A stretch of DNA of 64,000 nucleotides from Gaeumannomyces sp. JS-464 (GCA_002197995.1 NGZR01000005.1:3968001-4032000), one strand, 5' to 3'. Shown: positions 1 to 12,683, counted from the stretch's first letter. Numbers and translations are program-made. The notes: a model not told the origin generated them from the letters alone.

Positions 1-1619
1 CGTCGTACACGTACACCGTCAGCACCGGCCCGAACAGCTCCATCGAGAGCAGCTTGTGCTGCGGGTCTGTCGTCTCGTAGACGGGTGCACAAAGTACCCC
101 TTGGAGCCGTCATACTTGCCACCAGTCAGCAGCTTCAGCTTGCTGTCCGACTTGGCCTCGTCTATGACCCCGGACAGCTTCTTGAACGAGGCCTCGTGGA
201 TCACGGGGCCCATAAAGTTGCTGTGGTCCCCAGGGTCCCCGATCTTGAGCTTCTCTGTCTCCTCTACTAGCCGCTGCTTGAGGCGAGGCCACAGCGACTT
301 GGGCGCATACAGGCGCGACGTGGCGCTGCACTTCTGCCCCTGGTACTCGAAAGCGCCCCGGACCGTCTGCACTGCCGCGTTGTCGACGTCGGCCGACGAG
401 TGCACCACGTGGAAGTTCTTCCCGCCTGTCTCGCCCACAATGCGCGGGTACGACACGTATCGGCCCTCACCCACGCCCGCACCCACCTGCCCGTACAGCT
501 TGCGGAACACGGCCGTGCTGCCGGTGTAGTGCAGCGCCGCGAACTGCCGGTGCGAGAGCACCACCTTTGTCACCTCCTCCGGGTCGCCCGGCACGAACTG
601 CACCACATCGCGCGGCAGGCCCGCCTCCAGGAGGATGTTGTAGAGCAGCCAGTTGGACCCGATGGCGAAGTCAGACGGCTTCCAGACCACCACATTCCCC
701 AGGAGCGCCGGTGCCCCCGGGAGGTTGCCAGCAATGGCGGTGAAGTTGAAGGGCGATACGGCGTAGACGAAACCCTCGAGCGGGCGGTACTCGACGCGGT
801 TCCACACGCCCGGCGAGTTGTGCTGCGGCTGCTGCGCATACAGCTCTTCTGCGTACTGCACGTTGAAGCGCAAAAAGTCACACAGCTCCGCTGCGGAGTC
901 GATCTCGGCCTGCCAGGCGTTCTTTCCTTGGCCCAGCATCGTCGCCGCCATGATCTCGTAACGGTACTTGGTTGAGATGAGGTCGGCGGCCTTGAGAAAG
1001 ATGGCTGCCCGGTCATGGAACGGGAGAGACTCCCAGCTGGCCTTGGCGGCCAGTGCCGAATCGATCGCGCGGCTAACATCCTCAGGCGATGCCTTGGAGT
1101 AGGTTGCGATTACCGTCTTGTGGTCCGCGGGGTTCACCTGGGTCCCGGTCGACGACGTCTTAATCTGTACTCGCTCGGGCCCCGGTCAGACAACCAATTA
1201 CCAGGAAAGAACCACATTCCAACCATGGATGTCTACTGACCTCTTTTCCTCCAACTACAATCGGTACCTCCAGGGCGCCTTTGCTTTTGAGGGCCTCGAG
1301 GGCGGCCGTCAGCCCTTCCCGCTGGGTCGAGCCCTTCGCATAGTGTTGCTGCAATGCCACATTCTCGTGTAAGCCACGATCTAGATACGGGGCCGTCGGT
1401 CCCTGGCCCCTGAGAGATCCCGGAAAGACTCACGTTCGGCTCGTTGGCCACCTTGGGGATCTTGAACGAAGCTATGGTCGACATTCTTATCTGAGCTTTC
1501 GACAAGCCAGCTCTAGCTACTATCGGGGTCCTGTAGAGTGAATGCGGCGAGCACAAGGTCCGGGCTGTGGTTTTCGATACTAATCGCGGCAGAGAGAGGC
1601 CAATTCGCCTTGATGCCAT
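1..1619 (-). CDS. Delta-1-pyrroline-5-carboxylate dehydrogenase, mitochondrial (partial, frameshifted)
   Basis: Oxidises P5C/glutamate semialdehyde to glutamate, the second step of proline catabolism, in mitochondria. Exons on the minus strand: 1434-1619, 1241-1348 and 1164 down past the window edge; all junctions keep frame (..VANEPN/QHYAKGS..GGKE/IKTSSTG..). The ATG at 1619 opens an Arg/Ser-rich leader that looks like a mitochondrial presequence. ALDH-family signatures are visible: SPFNFTAIAGNLPGAPALLG, the E in VGETGGKN, and the catalytic Cys in YQGQKCSATSR (about residue 375). Near position 80-86 the reading frame breaks: FVHP should run on to the VYETTDPQ and MELFGPVL segments, which continue in the neighbouring frame. 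The break equals loss of 1 (or 4) bases. The C-terminus lies beyond base 1. Identity is very secure; whether the frameshift is real is doubtful. Confidence 0.93.
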
Positions 1620-2478
1620 TATGGAAGAAGGAAGCAGGAGGACGAGGGGAGCACGGCTTGGAGAAGTCAGGAGCTTCGGAAGCTTATTTAGTGCGTGGTA
1701 TGTTTCAGTGACACAGAAATTTCCAATTCCCGCGGCTAGCCTCAGGTACACAGTGTCTCGGCCAGGAACGTGTGAGGCAACGGAGGGAGCTCAGATTCAA
1801 GACGGGAATGCACTGGACGACGTCAGGTGGTGGCCCCAACAAAGGAACTGGCTGGACCTCCCCCTCCGCACCATCGGGCCAGCCCGACCGATAGCGCCTT
1901 TGCTAATGGGTCGCTCCTCGTGCCGGCGACGTGCGTGTGGCCGAGCCTTCGCTTTGTCGCGGCTCAACCTGCTGAGGGGTCTTGCGGGGTCAAGTCGCTG
2001 CCTACAGCCGCCAATCAGGGAGGCGCCCATGGGCGCCGCATTGCCGAACCAGACCCAATTGGCTTCGCTTGACGTCGCGTCCGCGGCTCCATCTTCAGAT
2101 GTGCGGCCTGGCTGCGATGTCGGCAGACTGTGGGAGTTGAGACGCTTTGGACTGTGGCACATGACCATCCCACCTGTCCCATCCGTCAGCAAATGCTCTC
2201 CCCTGCGACCCTACTGAGTACCTATGCCGACAGGTCGAGGGGCTTAGCCAGGGGCTAGCAACTCGGCAAGAACGATCAGCTTTTGGGGGAACAAGTATCG
2301 TCTGAACAAGAAAAGTAAACGCGACATCACAAGTCGCTGGTTGGGTTAAGCACCATGTCGTAAAATCGAAGCGAGAGCGAAAAAGCCCGTCTTATATAAA
2401 CGCCGGAAACGCCCCTTGTGATCGCACTTTTGCAGTCCACGCTCTCCAGGATGATGACCCAAATCGTCCGCCCTCTTC
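1620..2478. other. Intergenic, no gene seen
   Basis: Spacer between the P5C dehydrogenase start and the NUG1 stop, both on the minus strand. It should hold the P5CDH promoter and the NUG1 3' end. Open frames here on both strands are short and compositionally unconvincing. Confidence 0.5.
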
Positions 2479-4113
2479 TTATTCTTGCATCGAATCCTCT
2501 TGTCCGGCAGCCACCGCCTCATCAAGGGCACCCCACAGGCCCTCGAGCTTGAACTCCTTGGCCCACTCAGTAACGATCTGCTTCTGGTCTGGCAGCGTGG
2601 CCTCGTCGTTCACAACCGTGACAGAGCCCGTATTAGCCGCAGCGGCCTTGCCATCCACGGCCACCGCAAGCACGGGGGCGTCAGTCCAACCCTGAATCCG
2701 CCCGTCGCGCCAGTCTGTGACCACGGTCATGGCCGCCGCAGCGATGTTGGGGATGCCGCCGCGCCCGATACGCCCCCGCTTCCGCGCCACCTGCACCAAA
2801 AAGTCTATAGTCGCGTCGCCGGTTTCGTAGTTGGACAACAGTGGCGGCAGGTCGTAGACCTCCGTAAGCTTCCGCGCCAGCTCTGGGTGTGCTGACAACC
2901 TCTTGAGCAGCAGCGTGACTGCGGGGATGGGGTCTTCAATGTGCTTGGGTGGCACCGCGTTCAGCAGCACAAGGTGTGCGTGCGCCTCTGTCTTGTTCTT
3001 TGGCACGAACGCTGCCGAAGAGGTTGCCGTGGTCGAGGGGAAAACAATTCCGGGAGAGTCGAGCAGCGTCAGCTTGGAGTCAATCTTGACCGCCCGGATG
3101 GACGTGGTGACGCCGGCCTCGGCACCTGCGGGGCAGGCAGCGCGCTGGCTGCCCATACGGGACATGAGGGCGTTGATGACGGATGACTTTCCGACGTTGG
3201 GGTAGCCGATTACGCCGACGGAAACGGCACGCTTGAGGTTGCGGCCGGCGGCGAATGACTTCAGCGCGCGGAACAGCGCCGAGCTCGTGCTCTGGACCGT
3301 CATGTCTCGGTGGTTGAAGGTGTGGGCGTTGGGCGCCGCGTTGGAGGCCCGCAGCGGGAGCGTGGGAAAGTACCTGCGCAGGTGCGCGAGCCAGCCGCGG
3401 AGCACGGGTGGCGGGATTAGATCGACCTTGTTGAGGATCAGGATCAATCGCTTCCCGCCGCTCGCCGCCGCCATCACGGACCGCTCCACGTCCCTTGACC
3501 TGGTGCCCTCAGGATCCCTGGCATCCAGAACGTAGAGGACGACGTCGGCCTGCTCAACAACCTGCTTGAAGACCTTGTCATACGCCTTCCGCGATGTTGC
3601 TCCTCCCGTCACTTCGATTGCACCCTCGTCTTCATCTCCCTCCGACGAATCCTCATCGTCGCTATCGTCGTCGTCCATCCCCTCGTCGTCGTCAGTCTCC
3701 AGATCCTTGTCGTACTTCTCGGCGGCAGCACGGGCGCTCGCTATGAGGGCAGCCATCGGATCCGACTCGCCAACATCGTCCTCATCCATCATCTCGGCGT
3801 CGTCTCCCACGCGATCATCGCCGAGGTCAGCGCCCTCTGTGGTATCATCCTGGCCAGTACCGTCCTTCTGTGCCTTTGCCGCCTTAGCCGCCTCCTTCCT
3901 CCGACGGAGCTCCTCCTGCTTCTGGATCTTGGCATCTTCAATCTGTTGAAGGAGCCTCTCCTTGTAGGGGAAGAGATTCGGAATTCCAGGGTCTTTCTTC
4001 AGCTTTGAGCGCCACTCTGGGTTCTTTTTTGCCAGTTTCCTGTCCTTCCGCTGCTTCGCCTTGGACTTCTTCTCGATTTTGTTCCGTAGGCGAACAGGAG
4101 TCCGCTTAGACAT
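2479..4113 (-). CDS. NUG1: Nuclear/nucleolar GTPase NUG1 (60S subunit assembly)
   Basis: Intronless, 544 aa. Nug1 is a nucleolar GTPase needed for maturation and export of pre-60S ribosomes. The N-terminus (MSKRTPVRLRNKIEKKSKAK) is a very basic RNA-binding/nucleolar-targeting stretch, followed by a Lys/Arg/Glu helix and a long Asp/Glu-rich acidic linker (about residues 90-165). The GTPase domain is circularly permuted, as in the YlqF/YawG family: NKVDL (G4) precedes GYPNVGKSS (G1/P-loop), and DSPG (G3) follows. The C-terminal region has the family GRIGRGG-type segment. Length matches yeast and other fungal Nug1. The gene reads cleanly without frameshift. It faces away from the GPP-like phosphatase across a 1.4-kb spacer. 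Confidence 0.95.
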   Translation of the reverse strand: MSKRTPVRLRNKIEKKSKAKQRKDRKLAKKNPEWRSKLKKDPGIPNLFPYKERLLQQIEDAKIQKQEELRRRKEAAKAAKAQKDGTGQDDTTEGADLGDDRVGDDAEMMDEDDVGESDPMAALIASARAAAEKYDKDLETDDDEGMDDDDSDDEDSSEGDEDEGAIEVTGGATSRKAYDKVFKQVVEQADVVLYVLDARDPEGTRSRDVERSVMAAASGGKRLILILNKVDLIPPPVLRGWLAHLRRYFPTLPLRASNAAPNAHTFNHRDMTVQSTSSALFRALKSFAAGRNLKRAVSVGVIGYPNVGKSSVINALMSRMGSQRAACPAGAEAGVTTSIRAVKIDSKLTLLDSPGIVFPSTTATSSAAFVPKNKTEAHAHLVLLNAVPPKHIEDPIPAVTLLLKRLSAHPELARKLTEVYDLPPLLSNYETGDATIDFLVQVARKRGRIGRGGIPNIAAAAMTVVTDWRDGRIQGWTDAPVLAVAVDGKAAAANTGSVTVVNDEATLPDQKQIVTEWAKEFKLEGLWGALDEAVAAGQEDSMQE

Positions 4114-5503
4114 GGGCTCTACAGGACGTTGAGGTTAGCAAGAGAAGCGATTCCAGCATAAGCGATCGCGTGCGCGACACAACCGTGAGAGGAGCCAGGG
4201 GCTGCGCATACTCTTCGGTTTATTAATTGAGCCCGCCATTTTGACCACCACAAGTGCCTAGCTGGCCCTTTTCGAAATTCAGACAGCAGCTACCCAACGC
4301 GATCGAAATGGTGGTGGCGCTGAGGTGTTTTTGCACGAAACGTGAAGCCAGTGGGACAACGCCAACAGGCAAAGCTACTGGCACGCACACCGATGCGCCT
4401 TGGTTTTTTTTTTTTTTTGTTCGCATTTTTTTACCCGCCCTCCACTTCCACGATAAGATAACCCTTTTTAAGCCAACCGCCCCACCTGGCCGCATTCACC
4501 CCACGTTCCCGCTTCAAAAGAGAACGGACCACGAGAATCTGGTCAAATTGCTAGACCCGAAGATAAAACTTGTCGAGAGAGAGAAACAGCCTAATGGAAA
4601 GCCACGGATGCAATTCCTTATTTCCCTCTTTCTTGTGCTACTACCGTTGGATGGCAGTGAACTGCCACCTTTTTCGGCGGCATTTATTGTCCTGTCTCGC
4701 CTATGTCGCTCACCCAACCCCAGTCACAGCATTGAAAAATAAGAGAGCCAAATCAACAGCCACGATCGCGCACCACCTACAATTTGCAATAACCAACAGA
4801 ATACACGTTTCTCTCGACATCATGCGGCTCAGGCGACGGTTCATGATGATCCAGTCTAACGACTGACTGAATCTGCGTCTCAAAGGCGGGGGTCTCGGTT
4901 GCATGGGTCGGACGAACGTGGTGAGCAATAAAGGAGCGAAACCCCCACCGATCTGTGTATCCAGCCACGCAGGTCTCGATTGTACGGGGACATACCGCTT
5001 CCACGGCGCCATCTCGTGCATTTCTCATGGCGTCTAGGGTAGAACCGGCCAGCTTCTGATGTTCACGTTAAGGATCTCCGACTCGAGGAGTGGCGCACTG
5101 AAATCCCGCGCCTGTGCAAAGTTAGCCCCTGAGCCACCGGAGCGGAGCTTCCCAAAGGGGCCGCCACGAAGTCCCGCCCGCAGATTCTACTGACTGAGTC
5201 GGCGGCGGCGCTGACCGCCGACTCCGCCGCCGCAGATTTTGGGAAATAAAAGACGCTCCCGTAGCATATATCTCTCCCTTCCCTGCGCACCACTGGGTCA
5301 ACCCCTATTGTCTCTCACTCCAAACCGGCTTGCTCCGTCTGTACATTTGCCGTCGCGAACTTTCCTTGCCAATCGCCCCGACCAGCCCCAGCAAGCCCAC
5401 CGACCATATTATTTTGCCTCGATTCGCTTCATAGACCCGTCATCACTGAAAGCAACGCAGATCAGATTTGGTCTTGCGTCCTACTCCCCAGCACGATCCA
5501 AGG
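4114..5503. promoter_or_regulatory. Divergent promoter region NUG1 / GPP-like phosphatase
   Basis: 1.4 kb between two divergently transcribed genes, so it should hold both promoters. It contains a T-run at 4404-4418, a perfect 10-bp inverted repeat at 5196-5224, and a pyrimidine-rich stretch (about 5265-5400) upstream of the phosphatase ATG. No coding potential is seen. Confidence 0.55.
5196..5224. repeat. Perfect 10-bp inverted repeat, 9-nt spacer
   Basis: GAGTCGGCGG at 5196-5205 is the exact reverse complement of CCGCCGACTC at 5215-5224. It lies about 280 bp upstream of the phosphatase ATG. CGG/CCG half-sites in inverted orientation resemble Zn2Cys6 binding sites, but this is inference. 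Confidence 0.6.
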
Positions 5504-6544
5504 ATGGAGTACAGCTACACGGCCCCTCCCGAACGGGTCGCCCTCGATGGCTTCCTCTTTGACATGGACGGCACAATCATTGATTCAACCAATGCCATTG
5601 TGAAACACTGGAGCACGTATGTCAAGTCAAGACGTTCCGAGCAAAAGAGGGATGGAGAGAGGAATCAATGACAGGACCGGCAGCACTAGTGCCAAGTGAA
5701 GAGTGACTGACACTAGAGATATTCTCCTGCTGCAGCGTTGGAGAGGAGATCGGGGTTGACCCAAATGCGATTCTCGAGACATCACACGGCCGCCGGAGTG
5801 TTGATGTCTTAAAGTCCTACGCCCCTGAAAAGGCTAACTATGAATGTGAGTCAGCGGAGAAGATCGGGGATCACTACGGGGCCGGTTAAAGGAGCATGTC
5901 CTGCATCGATGCTCCAGCAGCACTGTCGTCGAACCGCACACGTTGTTCCAAGACTGGACGTGGACCCGGGCGCCCGATTAAACTCGTCACATCTACGAGT
6001 GTGGGCAGTACTCAGCCCAGCTGACATGGCCCACGCACAAACAGACGTCAGCCGAATGGAGGCCGCCATCCCGAAGCTATACGGCAAGGACGCCGAGGAG
6101 ATACCGGGTGCCCGCGCGCTCCTGGGCGCGATCCGCGCCGCCGGCAGCTCCTGGGCCATCGTGACATCGGGCACTCACGGCCTTGTCAGCGGCTGGCTCG
6201 AGGTTCTCGGCTTGCCGAGGCCCGAGCACCTCGTCACGTCCGAGTCGGTCGAGAACGGCAAGCCCGACCCGGCCTGCTACCTGATGGGCCTGGACCGGCT
6301 CGGCCTCCGGGCCCGGGCCGCCGACGTGCTCGTTCTCGAGGATAGCCCCGCCGGCATCCGCGCTGGCAAGGCCGCCGGCTGCAAGGTCCTCGGCCTCGTC
6401 ACGAGCCATACGGTCGAGCAGGTCATCTCCGCGGGGCCCGACTGGGTCGTCCGGGACCTCGAGTCCGTTAGGCTCGTGCAAGGTGAAGGGGGACGGGTCA
6501 CTCTGGAGATCTCAAACGGCCTCGTGACGAACGCGCCGAACTGA
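5504..6544 (+). CDS. HAD-family phosphatase, glycerol-3-phosphatase / 2-deoxyglucose-6-phosphatase type
   Basis: Three exons, 5504-5616, 5736-5845 and 6045-6544, give 240 aa; the splice junctions (KHWST/VGEEIG, NYE/YVSRMEAAIP) restore frame exactly. HAD motif I is FDMDGTIIDS with nucleophile Asp20 and acid/base Asp22; motif II is the Ser/Thr in IVTSGTHG; motif III the Lys in ENGKPDPACY; motif IV LVLEDSPAGI. Layout and length match yeast Gpp1/Gpp2 and Dog1/Dog2, which hydrolyse glycerol-3-phosphate and 2-deoxyglucose-6-phosphate. Which substrate applies cannot be told from sequence. GPP enzymes make glycerol during osmotic stress; that role is inference. No targeting signal, so probably cytosolic. 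No frameshift. Confidence 0.9.
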
Positions 6545-6670
6545 ATGGGGCTCCGGCGAACCACAGTCCCAGTTAAGACTGAACTAGGCAACGTGAGGCC
6601 GGGCCGGGTTCGGTGGACGGATGCGGCGAATTGAACTTCAAGCAACGACCTCTATAGAGCACTACGATCA

Positions 6671-6672
<2 letters not shown>

Positions 6673-6737
<65 letters not shown>

Positions 6738-6738
6738 C
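6673..6738. repeat. (TC)n microsatellite
   Basis: About 33 TC units interrupted once by CC. It lies just 3' of the GPP-like phosphatase gene. Confidence 0.95.
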
Positions 6739-9301
6739 CTTTCCATCTCTTTGGCGAGGATGGATCGGATATTTTGGATACATGATTAATTGTTACATGC
6801 TAGATAAACGGCAGTTCAGATCCATAGGCCTCGGCCTTTGCTTTGTTCTCGCCCCTTCTCCCTACTCCCTACTCGTGACCATCCCTACGCATAGAGTCCT
6901 TCACGATTGTTTGAGACCTCCGGAAAGTACTCCAAGGAGATAAAAGACACGGCGAAACGGTTGTGGGCCGCCGGAAGGACTTGCACCCGTGAAAGCCGTG
7001 CGACGACACGTCGCTAGCTGCTGCCCGACAGACGCGACAAGAAGTCTCCTCGGCGATCTAGGTCTAGATCGGCATCTTCAGTGTGGGTGGATTTCGCCGT
7101 GGACCGATTGATTGTCCCGAGACGAGTAGCCTCTTGCGCCTGCTCTGCGCCCAGTGACGTCGTGACAGAGCCGATCGCTATATCGGTTCTCGGGCAGACT
7201 GGCGGGCCATGGCGGGTCCTGCCAGTCTCGGAGGCCGGAAGGCTTGCGATTCGCCAGCTTTCGGTCCGGCGACGGAAGTATGTGCTACATGGTACATGTG
7301 CTCTGGAGGGTGCAGATGAACACGCAAAGAAAGATAGCACCACACACTCCCTTCACGACTCTCACGCCCCTTTCCTTGACCCCCAACCTGATCGACGACG
7401 GTGACATACCACCCTTTCTACTTGCAAGTGCATTAGGCGTGCGAAACCTTTATCAGACACAGCTGTAAGTGCCTTTTTTTTCGTTTTTCCTTTTTGCTAG
7501 GCATTTTTGCTTTTGCTTCTCGGATTCATCACCAGCCAGCCACACGAGAGGCTCCGTGCCTCGCCAGGGGTAAACTGCAAGGTCCCGAAATCAGCTGGTG
7601 ACACGGACGGGAGCCCAGAGAGCACAGCTCGCCGGCCGGCTAGCTGCAACGACTTCCAGCTTTTACTCTCCGGTCGCCCTCCGCCTGATCGATTCGAGGT
7701 GGTTATGAGGCAACCGAGGGGGGTGTGATGAGGATCACAGTAGGCCTTGGGCACACAGAGCATCTCGGCTGGCCCTGCAGTCTCTCCTTTTCGGCCCAGC
7801 GGCCTGGTGCGCCCTTTGCGAGCGTAATCTACATAGTGGTCGGCGATTTGAGTAACCTTGGCGGTCCCGAGTCCCATTTGATGCGGCCGGGGTATCATGA
7901 TGGTTCGTATGGCGGATACATTGCCTCTAGCCACTTCACACTTCTACAGGTGTCTCTTGGTGCCAAGTTACGGATTCCTCGGCATCGGAGGATTCCAGCC
8001 ATCTTGCGAGGAGGGACAAAGTGACGCCAGCCACAGGTCTCGGATGGTTCGGGATGAGTAATTCACCACGAACCATGCGTGGAAAATAAAGAAAAGTAAA
8101 AATAGAGGGGGAAAAAAGAAGAAAAAACCTGGCGACGAGGGGTGTTTCTGGATAGCAAAGCGAGGGAGAGCCGGGCGGAGGAGAAAAGGAAGAATAAAAG
8201 TTGCAAAACGAGACTAGGCAAGCCACTGGCTCCGTGTGGCGCCGCTGAAAGCAAGCTTGAGCGGGATATCCCTATTTCCCCTGCAACCGGCCTCGCGAGT
8301 GGAGATGAGAAACTTGGCCAAGGGGCACTTTTTATGCAGGCAGCTGGCAGACAGCGCAGGACAAGTCCAACGGCCGTCAAAGACGCTTTCCTCAGCCAGC
8401 TCAGGAGATACCGGGGCAATGTGCCGCACAAGCCCACCAGTAGCAGCGGCAGCAGTCATGGGCTAGACCGGTCAGGCCTCCCACAGAGGAAGATGACGGA
8501 ATCCTGCCCGTCGACCGGCCTCGCGAGCTGGCAACCGGGTAAATTCGACCCCGTTTTCACTGCAACTGGGAAGGAGGTCCCTGGGGTTCTGGGGACAAGG
8601 GACGTCTCGACGGCAAGTGCTGATCTATGAGGCTTAACCAGGCTGCTGGGCGAGAGGCCCGGGCCTCCGTATCTTGGGCACCCGGCCGTCTGCTCAAAGT
8701 GATATCAAACCAACCGATGGGCAGGTTTTGGCGCCCCAATGCAGCGGAAATCACCAAGTCTGCACACGTCGTTGGCAAGAGAACATACGGTTGAGCACAG
8801 ACAAGCGGCAACAGCCAGCCAAACGACAGCCGCAATCCTGTTTACGGCCGTGTTGGTGCGCACAGGACATTTGATAAGTGGGGAGCAACCGAAAGCGCAT
8901 GGGGCGTAACCGCCGCCTGGGGCTGGAGGTGCAGGGACATCACGCATGGAGCTTGGAGCATGGAAGTGATGGGGAGGAGACGGCGGCCCACGAGCTCTTT
9001 GCTAGGCTGAGGTCACGGCCAGGTATCCGCCATACAACGGCCGAGGTACCGATCCAGGATCCAGTCAGGGCCAGCCGAGTGGGTCCGTGGCACCCACCCT
9101 TTCGGTGTGGTGGTGCCTGGTCGGATGAGCACGTCGCGCCGCCCGCATGCTTTGGTGGATGGGAAGCAGAGTCGAGGTGGCATCCGTCGGTGGGCAACCG
9201 TCAAAGGCCAGTCGCAGCCACAAAGTGCCAGCCTGGTGTGCGTCCAGCGCCCGGGCTCGCTCAGAACAGGGGGGTTAGACTTGCCGCTCTGGCGCTATCG
9301 G

Positions 9302-9316
9302 CACACACACACACAC
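9302..9316. repeat. Short (CA)n microsatellite
   Basis: Run of alternating C and A in the gene-poor region. Confidence 0.8.
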
Positions 9317-9853
9317 GAACCCCGCCCGCCAGAACACACGTGGCCGCGCGGGCCAGCATTCAAAAAGTCTGATCAATGCCTTCTAATTTCCAGGTTGGAA
9401 ATGGAGGGCGGTAAACGCCGGGGCGGTCTGCCGTCTGCATGCCGGACGAGGACCCACGGACGGGTCAATATCAAATCTTGTCTTGCATCTTCGTCATTTT
9501 AACTTGGGTCGTGTGCGTGCGTGTGCGTCGCGCCTCGTCGGCGTCTTTTTTCCCCTCTCCCCCTCTCTTTTGTTTTTCCGGCCCGGGCGCAGCAGCGATG
9601 CCGGGCTCTCTGGCGGGCTGCTTTAACCGCAGCCCAACGTGGGGGATTTGTGGTGAGTGTGCCAGATCCACCGGCATGCGCGTTGGTCGCTGCGATACGA
9701 CAGCCCACTTCCGTCAGGGTAAGCCGGGGACTTTAGGGTGACGCTGCAGCGGCTCTGGGCGAGCGAGCAAGCAAGCAGCGCAAGCTTACGCCCTGCTCCT
9801 TTCCTGTGCCTGGTCTGTACTGTCCTTCATCCTCCAGGTGTTGGTGCCACTCC

Positions 9854-10122
9854 GACCAAAAAAAAAAAAAGCGATACACCAAAAGGTGGAGAACTCCTCC
9901 CAAGCTCTCGCATCAGGTACATCAGCAGCTATAAACAACTGTGTAGAAATAAAAATTGCATAACTTGATAAGCAAGATAAAAGGGCTTACGATATTCACA
10001 ATCGTTGCTTGTATATTTATTAATTTTTTATTTGTTAAAATTTTGAAAAAGAACCAAGCTGTGGAGGAATAAATATCCTGGCCGAGGTCGCTTTCCGTTT
10101 GGTGTATCGCTTTTTTTTGGTC
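9854..10122. repeat. Inverted repeat flanking AT-rich core (possible MITE-like element)
   Basis: The left arm at 9854-9883 (GACC, an A-run, then GCGATACACCAAA) matches the reverse complement of 10098-10122 (TTTGGTGTATCGC, a T-run, then GGTC), differing mainly in A-run length. Weaker similarity may extend outward. The roughly 215-bp interior is visibly AT-rich in otherwise GC-rich sequence. It could be a small non-autonomous element or a hairpin; no target-site duplication was established. Confidence 0.5.
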
Positions 10123-12683
10123 CGGGTGGGTGCCTAAGCAAGGTACACCCGCCCGACAGAGGTACCTTATCACTGCCGCCAATGTCATGCTCCCGCGGGA
10201 GATCAGCGTTGGGGGGGAAAAAAAAAGATGCCGCGATCATCCCAAGCTTTGATGTGCCTGGGAGATGCAGGGCCCAACTTGGTGGTGCCAACGGGGTCAG
10301 GGTCCTCATGACAGGTGGGATGGATGGAGATTAATAAACTGGCAATAAGGGCGAACCCGCCGTCGCAATGCGGGAGCCAAATTAGCTCAGGTTCGCTACC
10401 CCATCAAGACGATTTCCATACTCGATATGCTTTGACGATATGCGACGAAAATCCCATTTCGCTGTGGTTTTTGTGTTATGGGACGTTGAGCGGGAAGTCG
10501 ACATCGCGGCGGGCAAGGCGGCAACACGGTGGATCACGAGAGAGTCCATGGCCCACGGGCCGGACAGCCCGTTGCTGTCGGGTCAAATCCAAAAGAGGAG
10601 AACCCACCGAGGGAGGCTTTTTACATACCGCCATGGGGGAAAAGTCGCATCTGGGGGGCCGACATCAGTCCTCGGCTGGGGCTCGCCTACGTGTGACTTC
10701 TTCGCCACCCGTCATCCCACGTCTGTCAGGCAAAGAAGCTCCGTGCCGCCTGACTGCGTCGAGCGAGAATGTCGTTTTGCTCGGCACTCGCAAAGGTTCG
10801 CTTTCCTTGCGCGGCACATTCTAGTTGAAAACCCTGACCTCATCATGGCCGTCCGTCTCTCTCTTCAGCTGCGCCCCAAAGAGAGGGTAATTCAAATCAA
10901 AATCAGCCACTCGGTTCAGAAGTGTTGAACGCCTCGCAGTGATGGCGCGCCCCGCGGCACCGACGACCCCAGCAGTAGCCGCTCGAATGGTGGCTGTCGT
11001 TCAGCGGCCAATCACCAGCCGAAGCTGCGCCAAGAGCTGGGGGCGGCAAGACACCAAAAGTACGCCATCTCGCTTTGGCTTCCGCGAAAGAGCTAAACCG
11101 CCAAGGTGTTTGGCTTCTTTTTGCAGTGGACAACCTGTGGGCACTTTTTATTTGGCCAGCGAAGGAAGCCGGGCAGAGTCCGCGCGATAGCTTTCACAGA
11201 AAAAAAAAAAAAAAAAGGAAAGATTTTATGGGGCTAAGATGGTGATTTATTTGTTGAGTGACCAGCCATGCTTGCGCGGCTAAGGGTGTCAATGGAAGAG
11301 ATTCGATGCTCAAGCGATTGAAGCGAGGCTCACATTCGTATTGAAGATCAAGTGAGGACAGAAGTAGCACGGAGGAAATCTTAATTACCAGGAACCTGCC
11401 TGCCTGGTCGGTACTAGTGCGTTCGCACCCACGCTGTGCATTCACACAGCCAGCGGGCCACTCATCAATTTGATTAGCGCAGTCCGCCGCTCCCGAGTTC
11501 TCGGGAATGGCTGCACGGTCGGCCCCGGTCGGATTAGTGCTTGCCAGTGCGACCATAGCGAGGGGAGGCCGAAAAGGGCAACTGCTTCGTGGTGTTGGCG
11601 CGGAGCAGAAATCTTGGGTTCTCGCGGCACTTGGTCGCCTAAAAGTTCACAAAGCGAATTAGAGGTACCTGGTGTATCTGTGGCAAACTCCAATTGACAT
11701 AGCCCCGCGGCGTCCCCGTCAACGTACTGTATACCCAAAAACACTGTTTGTCGCTGGGCTGCCGATGTTGCACCGTAATTTTTTTTGCGCGATCATGAAT
11801 GAGTTCGGCCAGGGATGCTGGTGGTTCAGGATCGGACCTTTGCCCCCTTGATGAGCACATGGCTAAGATCGACATGCCAACCTTCCCCAAGCCTCGGTAG
11901 CCTCATCCTACCCCTGGATTTCAGCTGTGGTCAGCACCCTGCGACGTACGAAGTACGCAGTAGATACGCAGCGGTCATTTGGAAGTCGCAAAGGTTGCTT
12001 GGAGCCAGAACTGAAATATTCGCCGGCAATTGACAGCCTCGCTCCCTTCGGGGCTATCCCAGAGGTGTGGCACGGTCCTCCTATATCGCACGTCTTGAAG
12101 CCCCGGGGTTCGCGCTAAAGAGAACCTCTGGGAAATGCGGCTTGCTTCTTTCGGAGTCCTCCGAGTCTACGAAGAAGGGAAGGAAAAAAAAAAAAGGCCT
12201 CGGACTCGCTCTTCTTGCTTCTTGCGGAAGTAAGAGGGTCTCTGTTCTTGCTACTCGATACCATGGGGTTTCGGTCTAAGCCCTGATCATACGGAGAGTG
12301 TTGCTAAGCACGGGGGCCAGAAGCAACCCTACGCTGAGTACTGCCAGTCTTACTGTGAACGGACCGACTTGGAAAAGTTGGTGGTCATGATCTCGGATGG
12401 AGCAGGTAATTTGCTATGACAAAGAAGGTCTCGACGCAGCCGAGCCGTCGTCGCCGTTATGAACACTTCCCCTTGCCGTTGACGCTTAGCGTCCAGCCGG
12501 TGGCGTAGCGGTTCTCAACAGGCCAGGCCGTTGCCGGCCCGCAGGCGTGCGCGCGCACCTTGTGGGCCAGAGCGCTTGAGCGGGCGGAGGACAAGGGAAC
12601 ACGGACGAGATAGGTCCCGTCCTGCCCACGGCAACGGTAGGGAGCCAGGCCAGCCAGGCAGTCGGCGGGATGGGCGGATGTGT

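Noticed and set aside
1797..2192. 131-codon minus-strand frame between P5CDH and NUG1
   Set aside because: No protein character and no support from splice sites.
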